64,000 bases of DNA from Terrimonas ferruginea DSM 30193 (GTDB taxonomy: Bacteria; Bacteroidota; Bacteroidia; Chitinophagales; Chitinophagaceae), in assembly GCF_000425585.1 (NCBI RefSeq), contig NZ_AUDS01000010.1, positions 62,001 to 126,000 on the forward strand. The letters run 5' to 3'. Numbering within the stretch: position 1 is the first letter of the stretch; each line of letters begins with the position of its first letter. Of this stretch, positions 9,432 through 18,258 are shown piece after piece. Below the pieces are notes generated by a model, which had not been told where the DNA came from, did not search any database, and was given only the letters and a program-made list of their open reading frames with translations. A program made the position numbers and the translations under genes.

Positions 9432-10982
9432 ATGGTACAGGTAGGAGGTAAGCGGCTTTCCCTTGAAGATTTTTCCGCCATTATTTTCGACAAACAATCC
9501 ATTGAAATAGATCCGGTGGCGGCTGATAAAGTACTGGCCAGTCATCGTTTTCTCCAGGATTTCTCCGGTCAGAAACTGATTTACGGTATCAATACGGGTT
9601 TTGGTCCCATGGCTCAATACAAGGTGAGCCAGGAAAATATTCTGCAATTGCAGTACAACCTCATCCGCAGCCACAGCAGCGGAGCGGGTGGTATCATGCC
9701 CGCGCAACTGGCCAAGGCCGTAATGGTGGCCCGCCTCAACAGCCTGCTGCAGGGATATTCGGGTGTGCATCCCGATCTCACCAACCTGCTGGCCGGCATG
9801 ATCAACAACGATCTTATTCCCTGTATCTACGAACACGGTGGTGTGGGCGCCAGCGGTGACCTGGTGCAACTCGCACATCTCGGTCTTGCCCTCATCGGCG
9901 AAGGTGATGTTTGGTATGAAAATAAAATTCAGCCGGCCGCCGATGCCTTCCGTAAAGCAGGGTTGATACCGCTGAAAATTCATATCCGCGAAGGACTGGC
10001 TGTCCTCAACGGTACGTCCGCCATGACCGGCATCGGCATGCTGAACATCTTCCGCGCCAAGCGTCTGCTGCATTGGTCCGTGATGCTTTCTGCGCTTACC
10101 AACGAGTTGATGGAAGCTTACAACGATCACTTTTCCGCAGAACTGAATATCGTTAAACATCACCGCGGACAAAACCATATCGCGGCCATGTTCCGCTCGG
10201 TGGTAAAAGACAGCGGCATGATCCGCAGCCGTTCGGAACATCTGTATAACCCCGACAACATCAAACACGATGTGTTTGAAGATAAAGTGCAGGAATATTA
10301 TTCACTCCGTTGCGTAACGCAGGTGCTGGGCCCCGTATTCGATACGCTGGTACATGCTGAGCAAACCGTAACCGACGAGCTGAACTCTGCCAACGACAAC
10401 CCGATCGTGGATGTGGCGAACCAGAATATTTTCCACGGTGGTAACTTCCATGGCGATTATGTATCGCTTGAAATGGATAAAGTGAAAATTGCCATCACTA
10501 AACTTTCCATGCTCAGTGAGCGGCAGTTGAATTATCTCCTCAATAGCAAACTCAACCAGAAATTCCCTCCTTTTGTCAATCTCGGTGTGCTGGGTTTCAA
10601 CTTCGGTATGCAGGGTGTGCAGTTCACGGCTACTTCCACAGTGGCGGAGAACCAGACGCTCTCTTTCCCGATGTATGTACACAGCATTCCCAACAACAAC
10701 GACAACCAGGACATTGTAAGCATGGGTTGCAATGCCGCGCTGATGACCCGCAAAGTAGTGGAGAACAGCTATGAAGTGCTGGCTATCCAGGCCATGTCGC
10801 TGTTGCAGGCGGTCGATTACCTGAAATGTGAGCAGCGTCTGGCCACGGACACCCGCGCCGTGTACACGAAGCTGCGGGCACTGTTCCCCGTATTCGTGGA
10901 AGACCAGCCCCGCTACCAGGATATCAAAAACATAAAACATTACCTGGAAAATCACGAGCCGTTTACCGCAGCCGGTCTCTGA
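9432..10982 (+). CDS. Tyrosine ammonia-lyase (MIO-dependent)
   Basis: 516 residues of the aromatic amino acid ammonia-lyase family. The MIO-forming Ala-Ser-Gly is at 140-142 in GGVGASGDLVQLAH; the catalytic Tyr51 is in YGINTGFGPMAQY; later blocks NSANDNPI and VHSIPNNNDNQDIVSMG are intact. RSHSSG places His81 at the site where His favours tyrosine over phenylalanine. The sequence closely resembles, from memory, the characterised flavobacterial TAL. It converts L-tyrosine to 4-coumarate and ammonia, the aryl starter of flexirubins. About 120 bp separates it from the ligase; no perfect TAnnTTTG box was found there. Confidence 0.93.
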   Translation: MVQVGGKRLSLEDFSAIIFDKQSIEIDPVAADKVLASHRFLQDFSGQKLIYGINTGFGPMAQYKVSQENILQLQYNLIRSHSSGAGGIMPAQLAKAVMVARLNSLLQGYSGVHPDLTNLLAGMINNDLIPCIYEHGGVGASGDLVQLAHLGLALIGEGDVWYENKIQPAADAFRKAGLIPLKIHIREGLAVLNGTSAMTGIGMLNIFRAKRLLHWSVMLSALTNELMEAYNDHFSAELNIVKHHRGQNHIAAMFRSVVKDSGMIRSRSEHLYNPDNIKHDVFEDKVQEYYSLRCVTQVLGPVFDTLVHAEQTVTDELNSANDNPIVDVANQNIFHGGNFHGDYVSLEMDKVKIAITKLSMLSERQLNYLLNSKLNQKFPPFVNLGVLGFNFGMQGVQFTATSTVAENQTLSFPMYVHSIPNNNDNQDIVSMGCNAALMTRKVVENSYEVLAIQAMSLLQAVDYLKCEQRLATDTRAVYTKLRALFPVFVEDQPRYQDIKNIKHYLENHEPFTAAGL

Positions 10983-11047
10983 TCCGTTTGCAACGGCACG
11001 GCACAGGATACCCTATTCGTGGTAACCTCACCTATCGTTTTAACTGT

Positions 11048-11055
11048 TACTTTTG
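11048..11055 (+). promoter_or_regulatory. Candidate -7 box (TACTTTTG)
   Basis: TACTTTTG matches the Bacteroidota -7 consensus TAnnTTTG, 24 nt before the ketoreductase ATG. No good TTTG -33 element is present at the expected distance, so confidence is low. Confidence 0.35.
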
Positions 11056-11078
11056 ACCCTCAAATAAACAAGCTGAAT

Positions 11079-11807
11079 ATGAAATGTGCTCTGGTTACCG
11101 GCGGCTCACGCGGTATTGGCCGCGCAGTCTGCATCAGGCTGGCACAACAGGGATATTACGTATTGATCAATTACAAAGGCAATGAAGAAGCGGCTTCCGC
11201 CACACTCGCAGCAGTGCAGGAGGCGGGCAGTGCCGGAGAAGTGCTGGGCTTTGACGTAGCCAATAAAGAGCAGGTGGAAACAGTGCTGGGAGGATGGATC
11301 GAACGCAACGAAGACAAAATACTGGAAGTACTGGTCAACAATGCTGGAATTAAAGACGATGTGCTGCTGATGTGGATGAAAGACGAGCAGTGGAACAATG
11401 TACTCAATACCAACCTCGGCGGATTTTTCTTTGTCACCAGGCTGGTGGTCAACAGCATGCTGCGCCGCCGCTACGGACGCATCATCAATGTGGTATCGCT
11501 TTCAGGGTTGAAAGGCATGCCCGGACAAACCAACTATTCAGCGGCCAAAGGAGGCATCATTGCCGCCACCAAAGCACTGGCACAGGAAGTAGGGAAGAGA
11601 AATATCACGGTAAATGCCGTGGCGCCGGGCTTTATCAAAACCGACATGACGGCTGAAATCGATGAAAATCAGTTTAAAGCCCTGATCCCGGCCAACCGTT
11701 TCGGTACACCGGAAGAAGTGGCGCATGCCGTCGGATTCCTGGCCACGCCTGAGGCATCCTATATCACGGGTCACGTACTCAGTGTTAATGGCGGGTTATA
11801 TACCTGA
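11079..11807 (+). CDS. 3-oxoacyl-ACP reductase, FabG-type SDR
   Basis: 242 residues from the ATG at 11079. An in-frame GTG 60 nt upstream would put 20 non-family residues before MKCALVTGGS and overlap the -7 box, so it is rejected. SDR features: TGGSRGIGR (cofactor loop), NNAG at 87-90, catalytic Ser140, Tyr153 and Lys157 in NYSAAKGG, and a C-terminal ITGHVLSVNGGLYT typical of FabG. It probably reduces the 3-keto group in each polyene extension cycle, equivalent to ApeQ of aryl-polyene systems. Confidence 0.88.
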   Translation: MKCALVTGGSRGIGRAVCIRLAQQGYYVLINYKGNEEAASATLAAVQEAGSAGEVLGFDVANKEQVETVLGGWIERNEDKILEVLVNNAGIKDDVLLMWMKDEQWNNVLNTNLGGFFFVTRLVVNSMLRRRYGRIINVVSLSGLKGMPGQTNYSAAKGGIIAATKALAQEVGKRNITVNAVAPGFIKTDMTAEIDENQFKALIPANRFGTPEEVAHAVGFLATPEASYITGHVLSVNGGLYT

Positions 11808-11888
11808 CCAGGAAAATGCGGGTATTCCCGGAATTACTTAATTTACACGCAGGACACCATAACCATTTCACAAACGCACAAACACGGC

Positions 11889-13106
11889 ATGAACAGGGTA
11901 GTAATTACAGGACTGGGCATATATTCCTGTATAGGTAAGAATCTGGAAGAGGTAAAGGATTCTCTTTTCCAGGGCCGGTCCGGGATCATCTTCGATCCCG
12001 AGCGTAAGGCGTTTGGCTACAGGTCAGGGCTCACCGGCTGGGTGGAACGACCTTCCCTCAAAGGTGTACTCGACCGCCGCGCACGCATCATGCTTCCCGA
12101 ACAGGGCGAATATGCTTATGTGGCCACGGTGGAAGCACTGCAGCAGGCAGGTCTCACGCCCGAGCTCATCGAACACTTACAACCAGGTATTCTTTATGGC
12201 AATGACAGTTCCGCCAAATCCGTCATAGAGTCCACCGATATTATCCGGGAAAAGAAAGACACCATGCTGGTGGGTTCTGCTTCCGTATTCCAGACGCTCA
12301 ACTCCACGGTGACCATGAACCTGGCCACCATTTTCAAACTGAAAGGCATCAACCTGACCGTGAGTGCGGCCTGCGCCAGCGGATCCCACGCAATAGGTTT
12401 GGCCTACGTACTGATCAAAGCGGGCATGCAGGAATGCATCATCACCGGCGGCGCGCAGGAGATCAACTACCTATCGATGGGTACGTTCGATGCGCTGGGA
12501 GCCTTTTCGGTAAAAGAAGACGATCCGCAGCGGGCTTCGCGCCCGTTTGACCGCGACCGCGACGGACTGATCCCAAGCGGCGGAGCGGCCACCGTAATCC
12601 TGGAAAGCCTGGAATCGGCCCAGCGCCGCAATGCACCAATCATCGGCGAAATTGTCGGTTATGGCTTTTCTTCCAACGGCGAACATATTTCCAATCCAAC
12701 CGTCAGCGGCCCCGCCAAATCACTGCGGATGGCATTGAACGATGCCGGACTCGACGCCTCGGCCATCGATTATATCAACGCCCACGCCACTTCCACGCCC
12801 GCCGGCGACGCCAGCGAGGCGCAGGCACTGCTGGAGGTATTTGGCCAAAGCAAGACGCCCGTGAGCTCCACCAAGGGCATGACCGGCCACGAATGCTGGA
12901 TGGCCGGCGCCAGCGAAATCGTTTACTCCTGCCTGATGATGCAAAACGGTTTCATCGCCCCCAATATCAATTTCGAACACCCGGACGAACAAACAGCCGG
13001 ACTGAATATCATTGCAACCACCCGTAATCAGCCGATCAATACCTTCCTTTCCAACTCGTTCGGGTTTGGAGGAACCAATTCTTCGCTGATTGTAAAAAAA
13101 TGGTAA
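11889..13106 (+). CDS. Beta-ketoacyl-ACP synthase (KAS I/II type), first of three intact
   Basis: 405 residues. The triad is complete: Cys162 in SAACASGSHAIG, His299 in NAHATSTPAGD and His334 in GMTGHECWMAGASE, with the Lys in STKGMTGH. It ends with NSFGFGGTNSSLIV, the usual KAS C-terminus. It condenses acyl chains with malonyl-ACP. With two further intact ketosynthases nearby, the cluster probably divides initiation, elongation and side-chain synthesis among them; which one does what cannot be read from sequence. Confidence 0.88.
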   Translation: MNRVVITGLGIYSCIGKNLEEVKDSLFQGRSGIIFDPERKAFGYRSGLTGWVERPSLKGVLDRRARIMLPEQGEYAYVATVEALQQAGLTPELIEHLQPGILYGNDSSAKSVIESTDIIREKKDTMLVGSASVFQTLNSTVTMNLATIFKLKGINLTVSAACASGSHAIGLAYVLIKAGMQECIITGGAQEINYLSMGTFDALGAFSVKEDDPQRASRPFDRDRDGLIPSGGAATVILESLESAQRRNAPIIGEIVGYGFSSNGEHISNPTVSGPAKSLRMALNDAGLDASAIDYINAHATSTPAGDASEAQALLEVFGQSKTPVSSTKGMTGHECWMAGASEIVYSCLMMQNGFIAPNINFEHPDEQTAGLNIIATTRNQPINTFLSNSFGFGGTNSSLIVKKW

Positions 13107-13111
13107 TTTTG
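13104..13111 (+). promoter_or_regulatory. Candidate -7 box before ACP gene (TAATTTTG)
   Basis: TAATTTTG matches TAnnTTTG and overlaps the stop codon of the ketosynthase gene, 8 nt before the ACP ATG. There is no convincing -33 element. If used, it would give separate expression of the ACP and downstream genes, with a nearly leaderless transcript. Confidence 0.25.
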
Positions 13112-13118
13112 ACTGCTT

Positions 13119-13379
13119 ATGAAAAGTAATGAGGAAATTATCGGGACTATTAATGAGTTCCTGGTAGAGGAGTTTGAGACTGACGCTTCAAAAATTACTC
13201 CGGAAGCGAACCTGAAAGAAGTCGTTGACCTGGACAGCCTGGATTATATCGATCTGGTAGTGGTCATCGAAAACAATTTTTCTTTTAAGGTAAAACCGGA
13301 AGATTTTGCCGCCATCACCACCTTCCAGGATTTCTACGACTACATTATCTCCCGGGTTAATTCAAAAGTGTTAGCGTAA
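13119..13379 (+). CDS. Acyl carrier protein (first)
   Basis: 86 residues, acidic. The phosphopantetheine site is Ser40 in VDLDSLDYIDLV, followed by the usual recognition helix. It carries growing acyl chains as thioesters. Its stop codon shares one base with the ATG of the acyltransferase gene, indicating tight translational coupling. Confidence 0.9.
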   Translation: MKSNEEIIGTINEFLVEEFETDASKITPEANLKEVVDLDSLDYIDLVVVIENNFSFKVKPEDFAAITTFQDFYDYIISRVNSKVLA

Positions 13380-14260
13380 TGCCGCAATGGCAAGGCAAGT
13401 CCAAAGGTACCCGTTTCGGGTACAGTATCTTCATAGGCATACTGCAACGATGGGGTGTAATGCCCGCTTATTTCCTGCTTCGCTTTGTTTCCGCATATTA
13501 TTTTCTTTTTTCCTGGAAAACATCCCGCGCTACCTGGTATTATTTCCGGCAGCGGCTGCAATTCGGCTGGTGGAAATCACTGGGTCTTCTTTACCGCAAT
13601 TATTATCTCTTCGGGCAGACCATCATCGACCGCATCGTATTGATGAGCGGTGTTAAAAACCGCTTCAGCTTTGACTTCGACGGCGAACAACATCTGCACG
13701 ACATGGTGAAAAACGGTAAAGGCGGATTGCTGCTGAGCGCACATATCGGCAACTGGGAAATAGCCGGTTACCTGCTGAAACGTCTCAATACCCGCATCAA
13801 CATCGTGATGTTTGACGGCGAACACCAGAAAGTAAAAGAATACCTCGAAGGTGTAACCGGCAGCCGCAACGCGCGCATCATCGTCATCCGCGAAGACCTC
13901 TCTCACATTTACCAGATAACAGAAGCACTGGGCAACAACGAACTCGTGTGCATGCACGCAGACCGTTTCATGGATGGGAACAAAACTTTGCTGCTTCAGT
14001 TGCTGAACGAAGAAGCCCATTTTCCCGCAGGGCCCTTTATACTGACCTCAAAACTCAAAGTGCCGGTTTCGTTTGTGTTTGCCATGAAAGACAGCGCACT
14101 GCATTATCATTTTTACGCAACCGAAGGCAAACGCTTTGAAAGCCCCGACAGGCAGGCATTACCCGCCATCATCGGTCAGGCTTTTGCCAGCGCGATGGAG
14201 GAAAAAGTACGTGCCTATCCCGCTCAGTGGTATAACTACTACGCATTCTGGAAAAAATGA
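13379..14260 (+). CDS. LpxL/HtrB-like lysophospholipid/lipid acyltransferase
   Basis: 293 residues. The HX4E active-site motif is visible as HIGNWE (His122, Glu127), in the LpxL/HtrB family context (LLLSAHIGNWEIAGYLL). A hydrophobic N-terminal region near 28-48 suggests inner-membrane association. Family members transfer acyl groups from acyl-ACP. Immediately after the ACP gene, it could move the ACP-bound polyene or a fatty acid onto the pigment. That assignment is inference. Confidence 0.82.
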   Translation: MPQWQGKSKGTRFGYSIFIGILQRWGVMPAYFLLRFVSAYYFLFSWKTSRATWYYFRQRLQFGWWKSLGLLYRNYYLFGQTIIDRIVLMSGVKNRFSFDFDGEQHLHDMVKNGKGGLLLSAHIGNWEIAGYLLKRLNTRINIVMFDGEHQKVKEYLEGVTGSRNARIIVIREDLSHIYQITEALGNNELVCMHADRFMDGNKTLLLQLLNEEAHFPAGPFILTSKLKVPVSFVFAMKDSALHYHFYATEGKRFESPDRQALPAIIGQAFASAMEEKVRAYPAQWYNYYAFWKK

Positions 14261-14365
14261 TAAATAACTGATAAAATACACCAGACAACTCCGTGCAACA
14301 GCGCGCCAAACGGCTGTTTTTCCTGCCGGACTTCGTATCTTTCCGCGCTTTCCAAAGAGGTCAGA

Positions 14366-14779
14366 ATGTTACCCGAAACAGACATATTACCCCTGATTCC
14401 GCAACGGGCTCCGTTTGTGATGATCGACACATTGACCGCCTGTGATGAACAAGGCGCGTCCACCGAATTTACTGTACGACCCGGCAACCTGTTTGTGCAG
14501 GATAACCAGTTGCGCGAACCCGCACTGGTGGAAAACATTGCGCAGACCGCCGCCGCAAGGATGGGTTATATTTGCCGCACGGAAAACAAGCCTGTACCGG
14601 TAGGATTTATCGGCGCTGTGCAGAACCTTGTTGTGAAAGCATTGCCCGTAACCGGCGAAGTATTGCACACCACTATCCTGATCAAAAACCAGGTGTTCAA
14701 TGCCACCGTAATTTCAGGAGAAATAAAAACCGGGGAAAAGACGCTGGCAACTTGTGAGATGAAGATATTTACGTCTTAA
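14366..14779 (+). CDS. Hotdog-fold 3-hydroxyacyl-ACP dehydratase-like protein (FabZ/ApeP-like)
   Basis: 137 residues. LIPQRAPFVMID corresponds to the FabZ LPHRxPFLLID strand but with Gln where FabZ has His. LVENIAQTAAARMGY corresponds to the central hotdog helix and keeps the Glu. The dehydratase of a polyene pathway forms the double bond; either this protein or the one at 24631 may be the active partner, and the two could pair. About 105 bp without an evident gene separates it from the acyltransferase. Confidence 0.7.
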   Translation: MLPETDILPLIPQRAPFVMIDTLTACDEQGASTEFTVRPGNLFVQDNQLREPALVENIAQTAAARMGYICRTENKPVPVGFIGAVQNLVVKALPVTGEVLHTTILIKNQVFNATVISGEIKTGEKTLATCEMKIFTS

Positions 14780-14794
14780 AAAATAAACTAAACC

Positions 14795-15439
14795 ATGAAA
14801 CCCCTTAACCTCTTTGCAGCGTTACTCGGAACCCTGCTGCTTTCAACCGGAGCCGGCGCTCAAACAATCAAAGATGTATTTGCCAACGAAGAGACGCCGC
14901 TTTTCTACTACGGTATCGACTTCACCAAATTCAGATTGATCGACGACGCCACGGCCAATGCCGAAGACATTGTTGACCGCCAGTTCGACGGGATCAACGA
15001 CCTCATCGTCAACGAACCCAAAAAATATGATCTCGCCGGTGCCTTCCGCCGCAGCGCCATCAATCACGATCTGAGTTATGTGAGCAAAAAAAATGAGAAA
15101 GCCGATGTCAACGCGCTTAAATCAACGACCACGGATGACTTTGCACGTTTAACCGAAAAAGATATTGAAGCAACGGTAAAAGGAATGACCACCGGTAACC
15201 AGAAAGGTGTGGGACTTTTATTTGTAGCCGAAGCTGCGTCCAAATCGAAAAAAGCAATGGCGGTATGGGTAACTTTTTTTGATATCAAAACAAAAAAGGT
15301 ATTGCACACAGAACGTATAGAAGGAAAGTTATCGATGGCCTTCACCTTCCGCAACCAGATGGGGACTGCCATCAAGAGCGTGATCGACCAGGTAGATAAG
15401 AAGAAGTACAAAGAATGGAAAGCTAAATACGCGGGATAA
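14795..15439 (+). CDS. Secreted protein of unknown function
   Basis: 214 residues with a clear type I signal peptide (KPLNLFAALLGTLLLSTGAGAQ, cleavage after AGA-Q likely). The mature protein is rich in Lys and Asp and contains no motif I recognise. It ends 5 nt before the thioesterase gene and is embedded in the pigment operon. A periplasmic role in pigment transport or placement is a guess from location only. Confidence 0.7.
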   Translation: MKPLNLFAALLGTLLLSTGAGAQTIKDVFANEETPLFYYGIDFTKFRLIDDATANAEDIVDRQFDGINDLIVNEPKKYDLAGAFRRSAINHDLSYVSKKNEKADVNALKSTTTDDFARLTEKDIEATVKGMTTGNQKGVGLLFVAEAASKSKKAMAVWVTFFDIKTKKVLHTERIEGKLSMAFTFRNQMGTAIKSVIDQVDKKKYKEWKAKYAG

Positions 15440-15444
15440 AAGGA

Positions 15445-15879
15445 ATGCAATCATTAACAACCAGCACGGAAGTACTAATCCGATTCAATGAAGCCGATCC
15501 GTTGGGGATCGTATGGCACGGACATTATATCCGTTATTTTGAAGATGCCCGTGAAGCATTTGGCAAACAATACGGGTTGGGCTATCTCGATTGCTTCAAA
15601 GAAGGCGTGGTGATCCCGATCGTACACGCATCCTGTGATTATAAACGCTCACTTCGTTTCGGAGAAACCGTAACAGTGGAAGCTACTTATACACCCTGTG
15701 ATGCGGCCAAGATCAATTTCACGTATCGCCTTTTCAACGGAAAAAAAGAACTGGTAGCTACCGGCACCACGGTGCAGGTTTTTCTCGACAAAGACACACA
15801 AACCCTGCTGCTCACCAATCCTCCTTTTTTCGAGGAGTGGAAGAAGCGACAGGGCTTCACCTTAAAGGACAATGCCTGA
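15445..15879 (+). CDS. 4HBT-type hotdog acyl thioesterase
   Basis: 144 residues. The 4-hydroxybenzoyl-CoA thioesterase signature is present near the N-terminus: FNEADPLGIVWHGHYIRYF, with the catalytic Asp18. It hydrolyses acyl-CoA or acyl-ACP thioesters. In aryl-polyene systems a comparable enzyme (ApeK) acts on the chain or in proofreading. It is closely spaced with its neighbours on both sides. Confidence 0.82.
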   Translation: MQSLTTSTEVLIRFNEADPLGIVWHGHYIRYFEDAREAFGKQYGLGYLDCFKEGVVIPIVHASCDYKRSLRFGETVTVEATYTPCDAAKINFTYRLFNGKKELVATGTTVQVFLDKDTQTLLLTNPPFFEEWKKRQGFTLKDNA

Positions 15880-15904
15880 AGGCTGAAATAAACGTGCGCA
15901 ACGT

Positions 15905-17041
15905 ATGAAGCAGAAGACGGATGTTTTTATCATAGCCGACAGCATTTATGCTCCTTTGGAAAAAAATGCGGCCGCTAATTTTCAGGCGCTCTGCGCAGGA
16001 GAAAGTGGCGTACGCAGGCACGACGACGCACAGCGATCTCCCGTGCCTTTCTTCGCTTCACTTTTCAACAACTACGCAGACATCATTCTTCCGGGATTTA
16101 CACCTTTTGAAAGCCTGCTGCTGCATACGGCAAAAGAGGTGATAGCACAGGCAAACATACCGGTGCAGGATCCGCGCACAGGTTTTATCGTGTCTACTAC
16201 CAAAGGCAATATCAGTTTGCTGGAAGAAGGCGTTTCAGCAGACGATCCACGCTTGTCGCTGGCACACAGCGCGGGCGTGGTGGCGCGCGAATTGGGTTTT
16301 ACATCCACGCCGGTGGTGGTATCACACGCCTGTATTTCCGGGCTGGTGGCCATGATCACGGCCAAACGCCAGATCGAAGCGGGCCTGTATGACCAGGTAG
16401 TAGTGACAGGTGCCGACCTGATCACCCGGTTTATTTTATCCGGATTTCAATCATTCCAGGCCGTAGCCGACGAGCCCTGCAAACCGTTTGATGCAAACAG
16501 AAAAGGCATCAACCTGGGAGAGGGCGCCGCCGCCGTAGTGCTCTCGCGTTTCCGCCCGGAGGGGACAGCCATCCGGCTGGCAGGCGGTGCCGTGAGCAAT
16601 GATGCCAATCATATTTCCGGTCCTTCGCGGACGGGAGAAGAATTGTACCTGGCCATCCGCCGCGCCATGGAAGAAGCAGGCGTGGAAGCGGCAGACATCG
16701 ACATGATCTCGGCCCACGGAACGGCCACACGTTACAACGACGACATGGAAAGCAAAGCCATCAAACTGGCCGGACTGCAGGAAGTGCCGGTCAACAGCCT
16801 GAAAGCTTATTATGGGCATACGCTGGGTGCCGCGGGACTGATCGAAACAGTGGTGTCGGTTCACTCCATGAAAAACGGTCAAATGATCCCTACGCGCGGA
16901 TTTGAGCAGCCCGGCACCTCTGAAAATATCCATGTTTGCAGTACCTTGCAGCCCGGTATATTTGACACCTGCCTGAAAACGGCTTCGGGCTTCGGAGGAT
17001 GCAATGCCGCTATTATCCTTGAAACTGATAAGCTACTCTGA
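15905..17041 (+). CDS. Beta-ketoacyl-ACP synthase, second of three intact
   Basis: 378 residues. Triad: Cys143 in SHACISGLVAM, His271 in SAHGTATRYND and His305 in YYGHTLGAAGLIE. The C-terminus TASGFGGCNAAII is typical. The N-terminus is shorter and more divergent than in the other two ketosynthases, resembling ApeR-type enzymes. Which chain it extends is unknown. Confidence 0.86.
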   Translation: MKQKTDVFIIADSIYAPLEKNAAANFQALCAGESGVRRHDDAQRSPVPFFASLFNNYADIILPGFTPFESLLLHTAKEVIAQANIPVQDPRTGFIVSTTKGNISLLEEGVSADDPRLSLAHSAGVVARELGFTSTPVVVSHACISGLVAMITAKRQIEAGLYDQVVVTGADLITRFILSGFQSFQAVADEPCKPFDANRKGINLGEGAAAVVLSRFRPEGTAIRLAGGAVSNDANHISGPSRTGEELYLAIRRAMEEAGVEAADIDMISAHGTATRYNDDMESKAIKLAGLQEVPVNSLKAYYGHTLGAAGLIETVVSVHSMKNGQMIPTRGFEQPGTSENIHVCSTLQPGIFDTCLKTASGFGGCNAAIILETDKLL

Positions 17042-17068
17042 TTCAAACTGAACAACAGCTATAAAACA

Positions 17069-18145
17069 ATGAATTTTTACAAAAAAGACAACCGGTCTGC
17101 TATCGAGGCCAAACACATGGCACAGGTGATCGCTTTTGGTCCCGTTATTTTCCAGGTGGCCAAAGTGGCGCGTGATAAAGGAATCCTGAAAGTGATCGAA
17201 GACAGCCGCTCTGCGGGTGTAACCTTACAGGAAGTGGTGGAAAAGACCGGTGTGGCCGAATACGGCGTACGCATCATCCTCGAATCTTCACTCGGCATCG
17301 GCCTCGTGCTGGTAGACGATAACGGTCGTTATACACTTACCAGAACAGGTTATTTTATCCTGCATGATCCACTCACGATCGTGAACATGGACTTCGTGCA
17401 TGATGTATGTTATAAAGGACTTTTCCATCTCGACAAAAGCATCGAGACCGGCAAGCCGGAAGGATTAAAAGAACTGGGCAACTGGCCTACCGTTTATGAA
17501 GGTCTTTCGCAACTGCCCCCGCATATCCAGAAAAGCTGGTTCGCTTTCGACCACTTTTTCTCTGACATAGCCTTTCCCGAAGTAATTCAACACGTATACA
17601 AAGACGGTGTGAAGAACCTGCTTGAGATCGGCGGCAATACGGGTAAATGGGCAATAGCTTCGGCACGCTTTGCCGATGATATTCATGTCACCATCATGGA
17701 TCTCCCCGGTCAATCGGATATGGCGGAAAAGAAACTCGAAGAGCTCGGCCTTTCTGATCGCGTATCCTTTTTCCCAACAAATGTGCTCGATGAATCGCAG
17801 CCCTTCCCCAAAGGATTTGATGCGGTATGGATGAGCCAGTTCCTGGATTGTTTTTCTGAAGAGGAAATCGTTTCCATCATGAAGCGTTGCGGCGAAGCCA
17901 TTCATGACGACGGCTATATTTTTATCCTGGAAGCGTTCTGGGATACACAGCGTTTTGAAACGGCAGCCTTCTGTCTGCAACAAACCTCCGTGTATTTCAC
18001 AGCTATTGCTAATGGCAACAGCCAGATGTATGATTCACGCGTGTTCACCCGCTGCATAGAGAAAGCAGGATTTGAAATTGCCGAGCAGGTGGATGGTATT
18101 GGTTTGAGCCATACGTTGCTTAAGTGCCGGAAGAAGAAGGCGTAA
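17069..18145 (+). CDS. SAM-dependent methyltransferase with N-terminal winged-helix/dimerisation domain
   Basis: 358 residues. Residues about 20-110 resemble the dimerisation domain of the O-methyltransferase group (VVEKTGVAEYGVRIILESS). The SAM-binding motif is LLEIGGNTGKWAIA at about 184-197, followed by TIMDLPGQ. Flexirubin carries a ring methyl on its aryl end, so this enzyme or the methyltransferase module at the end of the exporter fusion could install it. Substrate and O- versus C-methylation are inferred. Confidence 0.8.
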   Translation: MNFYKKDNRSAIEAKHMAQVIAFGPVIFQVAKVARDKGILKVIEDSRSAGVTLQEVVEKTGVAEYGVRIILESSLGIGLVLVDDNGRYTLTRTGYFILHDPLTIVNMDFVHDVCYKGLFHLDKSIETGKPEGLKELGNWPTVYEGLSQLPPHIQKSWFAFDHFFSDIAFPEVIQHVYKDGVKNLLEIGGNTGKWAIASARFADDIHVTIMDLPGQSDMAEKKLEELGLSDRVSFFPTNVLDESQPFPKGFDAVWMSQFLDCFSEEEIVSIMKRCGEAIHDDGYIFILEAFWDTQRFETAAFCLQQTSVYFTAIANGNSQMYDSRVFTRCIEKAGFEIAEQVDGIGLSHTLLKCRKKKA

Positions 18146-18194
18146 GGCGGAATGTGCAAATGTGTAGATGTGAAAATGTGCAAATAAAACAGCC

Positions 18195-18250
18195 ATTCAC
18201 GATTGACGATTCACCATTCACTATTCACCATTGACCATTGACAATTCACA
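18195..18250. repeat. Array of eight ATTSACN heptads
   Basis: Eight contiguous 7-nt units fit ATT(C/G)ACN without exception: they begin ATTCACG, ATTGACG, ATTCACC and end ATTGACA, ATTCACA. The array ends 8 nt before the next ATG. The left flank ACAGCC is shared with arrays in the 32-kb intergenic block. The gap just before it (18150-18187) holds loosely repeated ATGTGCAAA/ATGTGNA words. Confidence 0.85.
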
Positions 18251-18258
18251 ACTTTGTT

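Noticed and set aside
9411-10268. 285-codon minus-strand ORF across tyrosine ammonia-lyase
   Set aside because: Antisense to a gene with clear catalytic motifs; translation shows no recognisable domain.
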